DNA from: Sporichthyaceae bacterium
GTDB taxonomy: Bacteria; Actinomycetota; Actinomycetes; Sporichthyales; Sporichthyaceae
Direction of reading: 5' to 3'
Length of the DNA: 64,000 nucleotides
NCBI GenBank assembly: GCA_036493475.1
Contig: DASXPS010000046.1
Location: forward strand, 1-64,000
Positions within the stretch are counted from its first letter, which is position 1, and the number at the start of each line of letters is the position of its first letter. Below the pieces are notes generated by a model, which was not told where the DNA came from, searched no databases, and saw nothing but the letters and a program-made list of their open reading frames with translations. Position numbers and translations under genes: made by a program. Shown here piece by piece: positions 17,506 through 26,222 of the stretch.

Positions 17506-17778
17506 ATGAAGGCGCTACGGCGAGGCACCGTGGCCCCCGCAGTTTCGGCAGCAATTCTGAGCGTGGGTTTGGCCGCGTGTGGTGCCACCGACCAGGCCGG
17601 CAGCAACTTTGATCACAGCAGTCACGCCAATCACTCAAACCAGCCGAGTGTCCGGAATGATCCGGGACCGATGCCGACCACCGAACCAGCACCACCGACC
17701 CCGGTGCCATCACCGCCCAGCGTGCCACTGCCGCCGTTCCCGGCGCCGGGGCCGACCACGCCCGCGCCCGCGCCATGA
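17506..17778 (+). CDS. Small putative lipoprotein, paralogue 1
   Basis: A 90-aa protein. It has a signal peptide and a lipobox ending GLAACG near residue 26. The mature part is a short His/Asn/Ser segment and a Pro-rich tail. GGGAGGAG precedes the ATG. Its first 26 residues match the next gene's (KALRRGTVAPAVSAAIL against KAAQRHGLAPALAAAIL), so the two are tandem paralogues. No function is recognisable. Confidence 0.75.
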   Translation: MKALRRGTVAPAVSAAILSVGLAACGATDQAGSNFDHSSHANHSNQPSVRNDPGPMPTTEPAPPTPVPSPPSVPLPPFPAPGPTTPAPAP

Positions 17779-17849
17779 CCTGATCGGAGCATCCCGGGAA
17801 TGATCCCGACGCCCTACGGGCAGGTTTCGGGTGACACGGAGGTGCGACC

Positions 17850-18164
17850 ATGAAAGCGGCTCAGCGACACGGCTTGGCCCCGGCACTGGCGGCAGCAATC
17901 CTCGGTCTCTGTCTGGCCGGCTGTGGATCTCATCACGACAACGGTCCGAATCTGCACGGAGCCGGTTCGCCGCAGGACAACCCGTCACCTGCCCCGGCCA
18001 TCGACTCCGGCAATCACGCCGGAACGACCACGTCTGGGACGGCCGGCCCGACCACCACCGGTAACTCGACCAGCACCCGGGCGACGCCGGGCTCCAACGG
18101 GTTCCTCCCGCAGGACTCGGGCGGCGGTCTGGGCAGCGTTCTCGGGACCACCCCACGGCCCTGA
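17850..18164 (+). CDS. Small putative lipoprotein, paralogue 2
   Basis: A 104-aa protein. It has a signal sequence and a lipobox ending CLAGCG near residue 26. The remainder is hydrophilic and Thr/Gly/Pro-rich with a short His motif (GSHHDNG). ACGGAGGTG precedes the ATG. It is related to the gene 72 bp upstream by its N-terminus and composition. Function is unknown; a surface-exposed anchored peptide is inference from the lipobox. Confidence 0.75.
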   Translation: MKAAQRHGLAPALAAAILGLCLAGCGSHHDNGPNLHGAGSPQDNPSPAPAIDSGNHAGTTTSGTAGPTTTGNSTSTRATPGSNGFLPQDSGGGLGSVLGTTPRP

Positions 18165-18179
18165 CCGATCCAGGTCGGG

Positions 18180-19229
18180 CTATTCCTGCTTGCGCGCCCG
18201 GCTGGGTTGCACCCGGCGCGGCTCCCCGGCCATCTTCGGGTACTCCGGCGGGTAGGGCATGTCCTCCAGCCCGCGCTGCTCGTCGCGCTCGTACCACTCC
18301 AGCAGTGGCGCCAGATCGTGCTCGACATTGTCAATCGCGGCATGGACGTCACCGAGTTCGGCGAACCGCGCGGGCACAGTGCGCACGGTGAACTGCCCGG
18401 GCGTCACATCGGGCAGCTCATCCCAGTGCAGTGGCGTGGACACCGTGGCGGTCGGGGTCGGGCGAATGCTGTACGCACTGGCGATCGTCCTGTCTCTGGC
18501 GTTCTGGTTGTAGTCCACGAACACCGTCTCGCCGCGTTCTTCCTTCCACCACTTGGTCGTCACCCGACCCGGCAAGCGCCGTTCCAGCTCGCGGCCGAAG
18601 GCGATGGCCGCGTGTCGCATGTCGGTGAATGTCCAACGCGGCGCGATGCGGACGTAGATGTGCACCCCGCGCCCACCGGACGTCTTCGGGAAGCCGACCC
18701 AGCCCAGTTCGTCGAGCACCGTGCGGGCGCAGGCCGCGACTTCGACGGCGTCGGTGAAATCGGTGCCCGGTTGCGGGTCGAGGTCGATGCGCAACTCGTC
18801 GGGGTGGTCGACGTCGAAGCGGCGCACCGGCCACGGGTGGTGGGTGATGGTGCCGAGGTTGGCGGTGTAGGCGATGGTCGCCAGTTCGGTCGGGCAGATC
18901 TCGTCCGCGGTCCGTCCGGACGGGAAGGCAATCTCCGCGGTGACGACCCACTCCGGAGCACCCTTGGGGACCCGCTTCTGGTAGAACGCATCCGCCCCGC
19001 GAGGGTCGGCGCGGGTGGCCTTCTTCGCACCCTCGAACACCCCGCCCGGCCATCGTTCCAGGGTGGTGGGTCGATCCTGCAGCGCGCGCAGGATGCCGTC
19101 TCCCACCGAGAGGTAGTACTCGACCATCTCCCGCTTGGTGATACCCACCTCGGGGAAGTAGATCTTCTCCGGGTTCGACACCCGCACCAGCCGGGGCCCG
19201 ACCTCGAGTTCGATGTGCTCGGTTGCCAT
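18180..19229 (-). CDS. Primase-polymerase of the LigD-POL type (PrimPolC-like)
   Basis: A 349-aa archaeo-eukaryotic-primase-family polymerase. It carries the LigD polymerase-domain motifs RIDLDPQPGTDF (metal-binding Asp pair), KTSGGRGVHIYVRI and FVDYNQNARDRTIASAYS. Such stand-alone enzymes extend short gaps, prefer ribonucleotides and cooperate with LigC in excision repair in mycobacteria. Length and an unfused C-terminus fit PrimPolC. ATG 19229 is supported by immediate family-like sequence. The gene is divergent from msrB; ligC lies 3 kb downstream on the same strand. Confidence 0.9.
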   Translation of the reverse strand: MATEHIELEVGPRLVRVSNPEKIYFPEVGITKREMVEYYLSVGDGILRALQDRPTTLERWPGGVFEGAKKATRADPRGADAFYQKRVPKGAPEWVVTAEIAFPSGRTADEICPTELATIAYTANLGTITHHPWPVRRFDVDHPDELRIDLDPQPGTDFTDAVEVAACARTVLDELGWVGFPKTSGGRGVHIYVRIAPRWTFTDMRHAAIAFGRELERRLPGRVTTKWWKEERGETVFVDYNQNARDRTIASAYSIRPTPTATVSTPLHWDELPDVTPGQFTVRTVPARFAELGDVHAAIDNVEHDLAPLLEWYERDEQRGLEDMPYPPEYPKMAGEPRRVQPSRARKQE

Positions 19230-19301
19230 GAATCGAGCATGTCATCCGCCCGTAAGCGGCCCGCTGGGCATTACTGAGGACCTCGGTGAGTTAATACGGT
19301 C

Positions 19302-19709
19302 ATGGAAACCTCTTACCCCGTGCAGAAGACCGAGGACGAGTGGCGCGAGCAGCTCAGTCCGGAGGAGTACCACGTGCTCCGCGAGGCCGGCACCGAGCGG
19401 CCCTGGTCCGGGGAGTACGTGGACACCGATACCGTCGGCGTTTACAGCTGTCGCGCCTGCGGCGCCGAGCTGTTCCGCTCGGAGACCAAGTTCGACGCCC
19501 ATTGCGGCTGGCCGTCGTTCTACGACCCGGCCGACTCCCACGCCCTTGAACAACGGACCGACAACGCCCACGGGATGCTGCGCATCGAGGTGCTCTGCCG
19601 CAAGTGCGGCAGCCACCTCGGCCACGCGTTCAACGACGCGCCCGAATATCCCACCGGGCGTCGCTACTGCATCAACTCGCTGTCCATCCGGCACGAGCCG
19701 AAGGACTGA
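19302..19709 (+). CDS. msrB: Peptide-methionine (R)-S-oxide reductase
   Basis: A 135-aa enzyme that repairs R-methionine sulfoxide in proteins. Two zinc-binding CxxC pairs (CRAC and CRKC), the CGWPSF motif and the catalytic Cys in RYCINS are all present. The length is standard for MsrB. TAATAC just upstream (about 19292) could be a -10 element close to the start. A hairpin follows the stop. Confidence 0.96.
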   Translation: METSYPVQKTEDEWREQLSPEEYHVLREAGTERPWSGEYVDTDTVGVYSCRACGAELFRSETKFDAHCGWPSFYDPADSHALEQRTDNAHGMLRIEVLCRKCGSHLGHAFNDAPEYPTGRRYCINSLSIRHEPKD

Positions 19710-19718
19710 CCACGGGCT

Positions 19719-19744
19719 GGGTGCGCGTCAACCGGCGCGTACCC
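19719..19744 (+). terminator. Hairpin after msrB
   Basis: GGGTGCGCG pairs with CGCGTACCC (nine pairs including one G-U) around an 8-nt loop, ten bases after the msrB stop. There is no U-tract, as is common in high-GC actinobacteria. It also marks the upstream boundary of the nit operon. Confidence 0.55.
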
Positions 19745-19922
19745 GGTTCGTCGGGCTGATCGACACAACGTCGGCACGCCGTCGGGCAGGACCGGAGCCG
19801 CGTCATTCCGCGGCGCCGTTGCGGAAAGTCACCGGCATCCCGGCCGATAGCCCGCTGGTGCTTGGCTCCGATGGGCGAGTCGCAACGCGGGCGACATGAT
19901 TGTGCGCCTTCTGGAACATGCT

Positions 19923-19953
19923 CTCATTCCGGATTCAACCGATCGGGAATGAG
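19923..19953 (+). promoter_or_regulatory. Dyad element in front of the nit operon
   Basis: CTCATTCC (19923-19930) is repeated inverted as GGAATGAG (19946-19953) with a 15-nt spacer. It ends 20 nt before the first gene of the operon. The remaining 264-bp gap from msrB holds only the terminator hairpin and no other gene. It could be a repressor/activator site or a leader hairpin; the regulator is unknown. Confidence 0.45.
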
Positions 19954-19973
19954 CGGCCGATCTACTCACCGTC

Positions 19974-20099
19974 ATGCCCGAGACCGTCATCCACACCGTC
20001 TGGGCCGATGGAACGGCTCTGCGACGCTACTCCCCCTCCCTGGTTGTTGAGGAGTTCCTCGACTCCGGCCAGGCGCACACCGGGGCGACGACCGAATGA
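19974..20099 (+). CDS. Short MSMEG_0570-type protein (nit operon, first gene)
   Basis: A 41-aa frame. It starts MPETVIHTVWADGT and continues RRYSPSLVVEEFLDSGQ, which matches the N-terminal signature of the MSMEG_0570 nitrogen-starvation-response family (MPE-x-W-x-DG-x-YSPSLV). Family members continue for a further 30 or more residues with a conserved tail that is missing here. The frame stops in the ATGA that also starts the flavoprotein gene. It is therefore either a truncated remnant or a minimal form kept for translational coupling. No Shine-Dalgarno is obvious. Confidence 0.7.
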   Translation: MPETVIHTVWADGTALRRYSPSLVVEEFLDSGQAHTGATTE

Positions 20100-21442
20100 G
20101 CGGCCCGCTTGACGGCCTGCACTGGTCGGTCGCGATCATCGGCGGCGGCCAGGCCGGCCTGGCCATGAGCGCCTGCCTGACCGAGCGCGGCATCGATCAC
20201 GTGGTGCTGGAGAAGCACCGCATCGCGCACGAGTGGCGCTCGCGGCGCTGGGACAGCTTCTGCCTGGTCACCCCGAACTGGCAGTGCCTGCTGCCCGGGT
20301 TCTCTTACCAGGGAGCCGATCCGGACGGTTTCATGCTCCGCGACGAGATCGTCGCCTACCTGGAGTCCTACGCCGAGAAGCTCGGCGTGCCGCTGTGCGA
20401 GGGCGTCGAGGCGAACCGCCTGCGCCGGCAAGACCACGGATTCGAACTACGCACCACGGCGGGCACGCTGACGGCGGGTCAGGTCGTGTTGGCCACGGGG
20501 CCCTACCAGGTGCCGCGCACCCCGCGGGTCGTCGAGCGTTTGCCCGAGCACGTCGTCTCCGTTCACTCCTCCGGCTATCGCAACCCCGAGTCCCTGCCGC
20601 CGGGCGCGGTGCTGGTGGTCGGCACCGGCCAGTCCGGCTGCCAGATCGCCGAGGACCTGCACCTGGCCGGTCGCGAGGTCCACCTGGCCACCGGCAGCGC
20701 GCCGCGGGTGGCCCGCCGCTACCGCGGCCGCGACGTGGTGGCCTGGCTGGAGGACATGGGCTACTACCGCAAGACCATCGAGGACTTCGAGGACGCCGAC
20801 GCGGTCCGCTTCCGGGTCAACCACTACGTGACCGGCCGCGACGGCGGCCGCGACATCGACCTGCGCGCCTTCGCCCGCGACGGCATGCGGCTCTACGGCC
20901 GACTGCTCGGCATCAGCAACGGTTACGTCAGCTTCGGCACCGACCTGGCGGCCAACCTCGACCACGCCGACGCGGTCAGCGAATCCATCAAGGACTCAGT
21001 CGACGCCTACATCGCCGCCGCCGGCATCAACGCCCCGACCGAGGCCCGGTACACCCCGGTGTGGGAACCCACCGAGGTCGACACCCGACTGGACCTGTCT
21101 ACGATCGGCACGGTCGTGTGGAGCACCGGGTTCGGTCGCGATCACCGCTGGATCGAGGTGCCCGTCTTCGACGGCCGCGGCTACCCGACCCAGACCCGCG
21201 GCGTCACCGCCTGCCCCGGCCTGTACTTCCTCGGCCTGCCCTGGCAGTGGACGTGGGGGTCCGGCCGGTTCTGCGGGGTGGGCGCGGACGCCGAGCACCT
21301 GGCCGCTCGTATCGAGGAACTGCACCGCGGCGGCCACGGCGCGGAGGTGCGCTGGCTGACCGGCGCACCGGTCGAGGCCGGAGCGCGCTTCGTGGACAGC
21401 GCCCGCGACGAGGACTGGGTCGCCCCGCGGACGGTGGCCTGA
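20096..21442 (+). CDS. Flavin-dependent oxidoreductase, MSMEG_0569/NitH family
   Basis: A 448-aa flavoprotein monooxygenase-like enzyme. The FAD-binding motif IIGGGQAGLAMS lies at residues 13-24, and a second dinucleotide site (VVGTGQSGCQIAEDL, NADPH) near 180. FYLGLPWQWTWGSGRFCGVG close to the end (written here only as the hallmark GLPW...GSGR) is typical of the MSMEG_0569 group. In Nit1C-type clusters this is the flavin monooxygenase (NitH), thought to work with the nitrilase on an unknown nitrogen compound or in cyanide utilisation. It overlaps the short first gene by ATGA. Confidence 0.92.
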   Translation: MSGPLDGLHWSVAIIGGGQAGLAMSACLTERGIDHVVLEKHRIAHEWRSRRWDSFCLVTPNWQCLLPGFSYQGADPDGFMLRDEIVAYLESYAEKLGVPLCEGVEANRLRRQDHGFELRTTAGTLTAGQVVLATGPYQVPRTPRVVERLPEHVVSVHSSGYRNPESLPPGAVLVVGTGQSGCQIAEDLHLAGREVHLATGSAPRVARRYRGRDVVAWLEDMGYYRKTIEDFEDADAVRFRVNHYVTGRDGGRDIDLRAFARDGMRLYGRLLGISNGYVSFGTDLAANLDHADAVSESIKDSVDAYIAAAGINAPTEARYTPVWEPTEVDTRLDLSTIGTVVWSTGFGRDHRWIEVPVFDGRGYPTQTRGVTACPGLYFLGLPWQWTWGSGRFCGVGADAEHLAARIEELHRGGHGAEVRWLTGAPVEAGARFVDSARDEDWVAPRTVA

Positions 21443-21443
21443 C

Positions 21444-22289
21444 ATGACCTCCGCCATCGGCGCGCCCTGGCACGGGCTGCGCGACGCACACCGCCACCTC
21501 GGCGTGCTGCCCGCCTTCCCGTTCTACGGTGGGCCGCCCGTCAACCCGGACACCACGGCGCGGGCCACCGTCGCCGAACTGCTCGCCGACCTCGACACCG
21601 AGGGCGTGGAGCGCGCGCTGGTCATCCCCAACTACGGGGTGCCGGTCCCCGAGTTGTCGTTCTCGTTCAACGAATTGGTCGTCGAGGCCGCCGCCAAGGA
21701 CGACCGGGTGCGCGCGGCGCTGTGGGTCTCACCCAAAGCGACGGACGCCGCACTCACCGCGGGCGCGCTGGCGCTGGCCGACGAACCGGGCGTGCGGGCG
21801 CTGAAGATCAGCTTCCTGCTGGGCGGGGGCGCCGACGACGAGGACACCCGGCCGGGGCTGGACACCATCTTCGCCGCGGCTCGCGAGCACGGCCTGGTGG
21901 TGCACGTGCACACCTCGCCGGGGGCGGCCTCAGACATCGACAAGGTCGGCCTGTTGGTGGAGCGCTACGCCGACGACGTGGACCTGCACCTGGTGCACTT
22001 CGGCGGGGGGATGAGCGGGCACATCAAGCTGATCGGCTCGCGCTTCTTCGACTGGATCGCCGCCGGGAAGCGCGTCTACACCGACCTGTCCTGGGCGATC
22101 GGCTTCGCGCCGCGCTGGCTGGCCGCCGAGATCGACCGCCGCGGGATCGGCGCCGACCGGGTGCTGTTCGCCAGCGACCAACCCTGGGGCGATCTGCCCG
22201 GCGAGTACGCCCGCATGCGCGCCGCGGTCGCCGACGGCGAACTCGCCACCGCTGTGTTCCGCGACAACTTCGACCGTCTGTATGTCTGA
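21444..22289 (+). CDS. Amidohydrolase-2 family metal-dependent hydrolase
   Basis: A 281-aa TIM-barrel hydrolase of the amidohydrolase-2 (COG2159-like) family. Metal-ligand signatures are the N-terminal DAHRH, the barrel HVHTS and the C-terminal FASDQPWGD. It could hydrolyse or decarboxylate a small acid or amide produced by the neighbouring enzymes; no substrate is known. It starts 1 nt after the flavoprotein stop, so it belongs to the nit operon. As I recall, it is not among the seven core Nit1C genes and is an accessory member. Confidence 0.85.
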   Translation: MTSAIGAPWHGLRDAHRHLGVLPAFPFYGGPPVNPDTTARATVAELLADLDTEGVERALVIPNYGVPVPELSFSFNELVVEAAAKDDRVRAALWVSPKATDAALTAGALALADEPGVRALKISFLLGGGADDEDTRPGLDTIFAAAREHGLVVHVHTSPGAASDIDKVGLLVERYADDVDLHLVHFGGGMSGHIKLIGSRFFDWIAAGKRVYTDLSWAIGFAPRWLAAEIDRRGIGADRVLFASDQPWGDLPGEYARMRAAVADGELATAVFRDNFDRLYV

Positions 22290-22329
22290 ACCTCCATCAG
22301 ATCCGAATCCGAGCGAGAGAGGTACCCCC

Positions 22330-22839
22330 ATGACCCTGACCGACACCGAAAAGATCAGCCTCGACGAGATCCCGCACCCGTCACTGCAAGAGGGCTCCAG
22401 CATTTATGGCAGCACCAAGGTGTTCCCCGACTACCAGGCGGAGAACGGCGAGACCTACTTCACCCTGGTGCACGGCATCGCGCACGAGTCCTCGGTGAGC
22501 TTCGTCGCGATCCTGCAGGCCACCCGCGCGCAGCGGAAGGGCTTTGAATCGGCCATCTATTTCTACGGCCCCGGCTCGTTGAACTGCCTGGCCACCCGCG
22601 GCTTCCCCACCACCGGCAATTCCGCCTTCCCCGGTGAGCACAACATCAACGACTCCTTGAAGACCTTCATCTCGGAGGGCGGCAAGGTCTACTGCTGCCG
22701 GTTCGGCCTGTCGTTGCACGGGGCGCGGGAGGAGGACCTGCTCGAGGGCGTCATCCCGACGCACCCGCTCGACGTGCAGGACGCGCTCATTCATTACGCC
22801 CGCAAGGGCGCGATCATCAATTCCACCTACATGTTCTGA
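22330..22839 (+). CDS. MSMEG_0572/Sll0783 family nitrogen-starvation response protein
   Basis: A 169-aa protein that I recognise as the MSMEG_0572/Sll0783 family. It contains STKVFPDYQAENGETYFTL, a YFYGPGSLNC motif and DVQDALIHYARKGAIINST. The fold is unassigned; some segments resemble DsrE-like proteins, which is only an impression. The family is induced by nitrogen starvation in cyanobacteria and is a fixed member of Nit1C clusters. ATG 22330 was chosen because GAGAGAGG lies 8 nt upstream; an earlier in-frame ATG at 22282 sits inside the amidohydrolase gene. Confidence 0.9.
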   Translation: MTLTDTEKISLDEIPHPSLQEGSSIYGSTKVFPDYQAENGETYFTLVHGIAHESSVSFVAILQATRAQRKGFESAIYFYGPGSLNCLATRGFPTTGNSAFPGEHNINDSLKTFISEGGKVYCCRFGLSLHGAREEDLLEGVIPTHPLDVQDALIHYARKGAIINSTYMF

Positions 22840-22852
22840 CGGGGATTCAGTC

Positions 22853-23935
22853 GTGAGCGTTGGCACCGCCGATACCGTGAACACCCGAGTGCGCCTGGCG
22901 GTTCTCGGGGTGGACGTCGATGTCCCCGTCACCCGCGCCAAGGGCGCCGGCCCGAGCGACGACGGGCACGTCACCATCGACGGTGCCAACGCCGCGCTCC
23001 CCCGCAACCCCGACTCGCCGTTCGTGGTCCGCGACGGCCGGGTGCTGGAACGCACCGGCCGCAGCCTGCTCGACACGGGGTTGCGCCTGGAGCCCGTGCG
23101 CAGGCCGAAGTTCTACGACCTGGCTACCGCGGACGGCATCCCGTACCACCAGATCGCCCTGCTGCACGGCCGCGACGTGCTCGCCACCACCGTGGTACAG
23201 ACGTGCATCCGCTATGCGGAGGACCAGCGTTGCCGGTTCTGCGCCATCGAGGAATCGCTGAAGGCCGGCAGCACCGTCGCCGCCAAGACCCCGGCGCAAC
23301 TGGCCGAGGTGGCCAAGGCCGCGGTACGGCTGGACGGCATCCGACAGATGGTGATGACCACCGGCACCACCACCGGTCCCGACCGCGGCGCCCGCAATCT
23401 GGTGCGGTGCGTGCGGGCGGTGCTGAACGCCGTGCCGGGCCTGCCGATCCAGGTGCAGATCGAACCGCCCGGCGACCTCGCCGTACTCACCGACCTGCAC
23501 CGGGCCGGCGCCACCTCGATCGGCATCCACGTCGAGTCGCTCGACGAGAACGCGCGACTGCGTTGGATGCCCGGCAAGGGTTCGGTCCCGATGGCCGAGT
23601 ACGAGGCCGCGTGGGACGAAGCGGTGCGGGTCTTCGGCCGCAACCGGGTCTCCACCTACCTGCTGGTCGGGCTGGGTGAGGACCCCGACGAACTGATCAC
23701 GGGCGCCGCTGGGCTGATCGACCGCGGGGTTTACCCGTTCGTGGTGCCGATGCGGCCGATGGTCGGCACGCTGGCCCACGCCGACGGAGCCCGGCCGGCC
23801 CCTGCTGAGGTCGTGCACCGGGTGACCACCGAGGTCGCTCGCCTGTTGCGCGCCGCAGGCATGACCGGCGCCGAGCAGGGCGCCGGGTGCGCGGCCTGTG
23901 GCGCGTGCTCCGCACTGTCCGCCGCGGGAGGCTGA
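22853..23935 (+). CDS. Radical SAM enzyme, MSMEG_0568 family
   Basis: A 360-aa radical SAM protein with an unusual cluster motif CIRYAEDQRCRFC (Cx8Cx2C, about residues 120-132) instead of CxxxCxxC. The barrel is visible as MVMTTGTTTGPD, QVQIEPPGDL, GIHVESLDE and YLLVGLGED. The C-terminus has GCAACGAC (CxxCxxC), which could hold a second cluster. The family is confined to Nit1C/MSMEG_0565-0572 clusters and its reaction is unknown. GTG 22853 follows GGGG at about 10 nt. It is coupled to the next gene by a 2-nt gap. Confidence 0.92.
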   Translation: MSVGTADTVNTRVRLAVLGVDVDVPVTRAKGAGPSDDGHVTIDGANAALPRNPDSPFVVRDGRVLERTGRSLLDTGLRLEPVRRPKFYDLATADGIPYHQIALLHGRDVLATTVVQTCIRYAEDQRCRFCAIEESLKAGSTVAAKTPAQLAEVAKAAVRLDGIRQMVMTTGTTTGPDRGARNLVRCVRAVLNAVPGLPIQVQIEPPGDLAVLTDLHRAGATSIGIHVESLDENARLRWMPGKGSVPMAEYEAAWDEAVRVFGRNRVSTYLLVGLGEDPDELITGAAGLIDRGVYPFVVPMRPMVGTLAHADGARPAPAEVVHRVTTEVARLLRAAGMTGAEQGAGCAACGACSALSAAGG

Positions 23936-23937
23936 GG

Positions 23938-25359
23938 ATGTATCAGATCGCTTACCGTCCAGCGCCCGCAACCGCGGACAGCCTGCTCGCCGGGGTCCGC
24001 CGGCTGTCCGTGGTGCCCGCGCCGCCCTGGTCGGTGGAGCCCGCGGACCTGCGCGCACTGCACGTCTACCGCAAGCTGCGCCGGGCCGTGTTCGTCGAGC
24101 AGCAGGGACTGTTCGCCGACGACGACCTCGACGCGATCGACGCCGACCCGTGCACCGTGGTGCTCGTGGCCCGGCACGCCGACGGCGCGATCCTCGGCGG
24201 GGTGCGACTGTCCCCGGCGACCGAGCCCGACGTCGGCTGGTGGCACGGCGGGCGCCTGGTGGTGCAGCGCGGTGCCCCCCTCGGTATCGGCGCGGAACTG
24301 GTGCGCGCGGCCTGCCGGCACGCCGTGGCCGCCGGCGCGCTGCGCTTCGAGGCCGACGTGCAGGCCGCCAATGAGACGTTCTTCGTCCGGCTGGGCTGGG
24401 TGCGGACCGACCAGGTCTCGCCGCGGCCGGGCCATCTGCGTATGCGCTTCCCGATCGACCGGGTTGCGGTGCTGGTCGCGGCCACCAAGGCGCCGCTGGG
24501 CGACCTGTTGCGTGTCGACGCCCCCGGCGGCGCTGGTTTCGTCGGCGACGACGGCGCCCCGGTGCCCGACAGCGACCTGATCGCCGCCTGCGACGCCATC
24601 CTGCCCGCGATGGTGGAGCGCGACCCGGAGTGGGCCGGCTGGTGTTCGGTGTTGGTCAACGTCAACGACCTGGCCGCGATGGGCGCCTCCCCCGTCGGCC
24701 TGCTCGATGCCGTCGGCGCCAAGGACGCGGCCGCCGCAGCGCGAGTCCTGGCCGGGCTGCGCGCGGCCGCGGCCCGTTACGGCGTACCGATCCTCGGCGG
24801 GCACACCACGCTCGGGGTTGCCGCCTCCCTGGCGGTGACCGCGCTGGGCCGGACGTCCGATCCGGTGCCCGGCGGCGGCGGCCGACCGGGGCACATCGTG
24901 CGCCTGACCGTGGACATCGCGGGTGGTTGGCGGCCGGGTTACGGCCACCGTCAGTGGGACTCCACCAGTACGCGGAACGCCGCGGAGCTGCGCACCATGA
25001 TCGCCTCGGTGGCCGCCGCCCGACCCGCCGCGGCCAAGGACGTGTCCATGGCCGGTGTGGTCGGCACGCTGGGCATGCTCGCCGAGTCCGGCGGCTGCGC
25101 CGCCGTGCTGGACGTCGCCGCGGTGCCACGACCGGCCGCGGCCGCGGTCGGCGACTGGCTGACCTGCTTCCCCGGCTTCGGCATGCTTACCGCCGAAATG
25201 CCGGGCTACCCCGCGCCGAACGCGGGCCCGGCGCAATCCGCCGTGTGCGGGGAGCTGACGCAGGGTCACGGTGTATCGCTGCGCTGGCCCGACGGGCAAC
25301 TGACTACCGCCGTCGACGGTACGGTGACCGGCCTGGGCCCGGCGGGAGACCCCAAATGA
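23938..25359 (+). CDS. Fused GNAT acetyltransferase / AIR-synthase-like protein (MSMEG_0567/Sll0787)
   Basis: A 473-aa two-domain protein. Residues roughly 30-165 are a GNAT acyltransferase (YRKLRRAVFVEQQGLF, the acetyl-CoA loop region RGAPLGIGAELV). Residues roughly 175-470 are a PurM/ThiL-like ATP-binding domain (LVNVNDLAAMGASPVG, PILGGHTTLG). In many organisms these are two adjacent genes (nitE and nitF); here they form one chain. It starts 3 nt after the radical SAM stop with GAGG nearby and overlaps the nitrilase start by 4 nt. The products of the two domains are not known. Confidence 0.9.
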   Translation: MYQIAYRPAPATADSLLAGVRRLSVVPAPPWSVEPADLRALHVYRKLRRAVFVEQQGLFADDDLDAIDADPCTVVLVARHADGAILGGVRLSPATEPDVGWWHGGRLVVQRGAPLGIGAELVRAACRHAVAAGALRFEADVQAANETFFVRLGWVRTDQVSPRPGHLRMRFPIDRVAVLVAATKAPLGDLLRVDAPGGAGFVGDDGAPVPDSDLIAACDAILPAMVERDPEWAGWCSVLVNVNDLAAMGASPVGLLDAVGAKDAAAAARVLAGLRAAAARYGVPILGGHTTLGVAASLAVTALGRTSDPVPGGGGRPGHIVRLTVDIAGGWRPGYGHRQWDSTSTRNAAELRTMIASVAAARPAAAKDVSMAGVVGTLGMLAESGGCAAVLDVAAVPRPAAAAVGDWLTCFPGFGMLTAEMPGYPAPNAGPAQSAVCGELTQGHGVSLRWPDGQLTTAVDGTVTGLGPAGDPK

Positions 25360-26222
25360 CCCCGATCACGCTGGCGGCCGCGTCGGCGAACTTCGGTCGC
25401 GACCTGGACGCCTGCTTCCGTCGCATCGAGGACATCGTCGCGGAGGCGCGCGAGCGGGGGGTACAGCTGCTCGCGCTGCCCGAGGCGGCGCTGGGTGGTT
25501 ACCTCGAGGCCCTCGACGGGCAACAAGCACTCCCGCCCGCCTTCGCGGTGGAGGCCCCCGAGATCCGTCGGGTGGCAGAGCTGGCCGGCGACATGGTGAT
25601 CACCATCGGGTTCTGTGAACAGGATGGCGAACGGCGGTACAACAGCGCGGTGGCGGTCAGTGGCGGGGCGGTACTCGGCCTGCACCGCAAGGTGCACCAG
25701 CCGCTGCGCGAGGACGCCGCGTACGCCGCCGGTGAGGGCTTCGCCGCGTTCGACACCCCGGTCGGGCGGATCGGAATGCTGATCTGTTACGACAAGGCGT
25801 TCCCGGAGGCGGCCCGCACCCTGGCGTTGGACGGCGCACGGATCGTGGTGTGCATGTCCGCCTGGCCCGGGTCCAGCACGAACCCGGCACCGGATCTCGC
25901 GCAGGATCGGTGGAAGAGGCGCTTCGATCTGTTCGACACGGCGAGGGCGTTGGAGAACCAGATCGTGTGGGTGTCGGCGAATCAGAGCGGCGAGTTCGGT
26001 TCGCTGCGTTTCGTGGGCAGCTCCAAGGTGGTGGATCCGGGTGGGGAGATCCTCGCCGACACCGGCCTCGGCCCGGGGCTGGCGGTGAGCACCCTGGACG
26101 TGCCCGCCACTCTGGAGGCAGCCCGCCGGCACATGGGTCATCTGCGCGACCGGCGCCCGGAGGCTTATCGCGCGGTGGCGCCCGTGGTCGCCGGCGACGT
26201 CGCGCCACCGGCGTGGGTTTGA
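25356..26222 (+). CDS. Nitrilase (Nit6803/NitC family), complete catalytic triad
   Basis: A 288-aa carbon-nitrogen hydrolase. The nitrilase triad is complete: Glu43 in LPEAALGG, Lys112 in HRKVH and Cys144 in MLICYDK. A further family Glu (Glu119) follows the lysine. The length matches NitC-type enzymes rather than the longer arylacetonitrilases. In Nit1C clusters this enzyme has been linked to bacterial growth on cyanide, but the natural substrate is unsettled. It starts in the ATGA of the preceding gene and overlaps the second nitrilase by 10 nt. Confidence 0.94.
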   Translation: MTPITLAAASANFGRDLDACFRRIEDIVAEARERGVQLLALPEAALGGYLEALDGQQALPPAFAVEAPEIRRVAELAGDMVITIGFCEQDGERRYNSAVAVSGGAVLGLHRKVHQPLREDAAYAAGEGFAAFDTPVGRIGMLICYDKAFPEAARTLALDGARIVVCMSAWPGSSTNPAPDLAQDRWKRRFDLFDTARALENQIVWVSANQSGEFGSLRFVGSSKVVDPGGEILADTGLGPGLAVSTLDVPATLEAARRHMGHLRDRRPEAYRAVAPVVAGDVAPPAWV

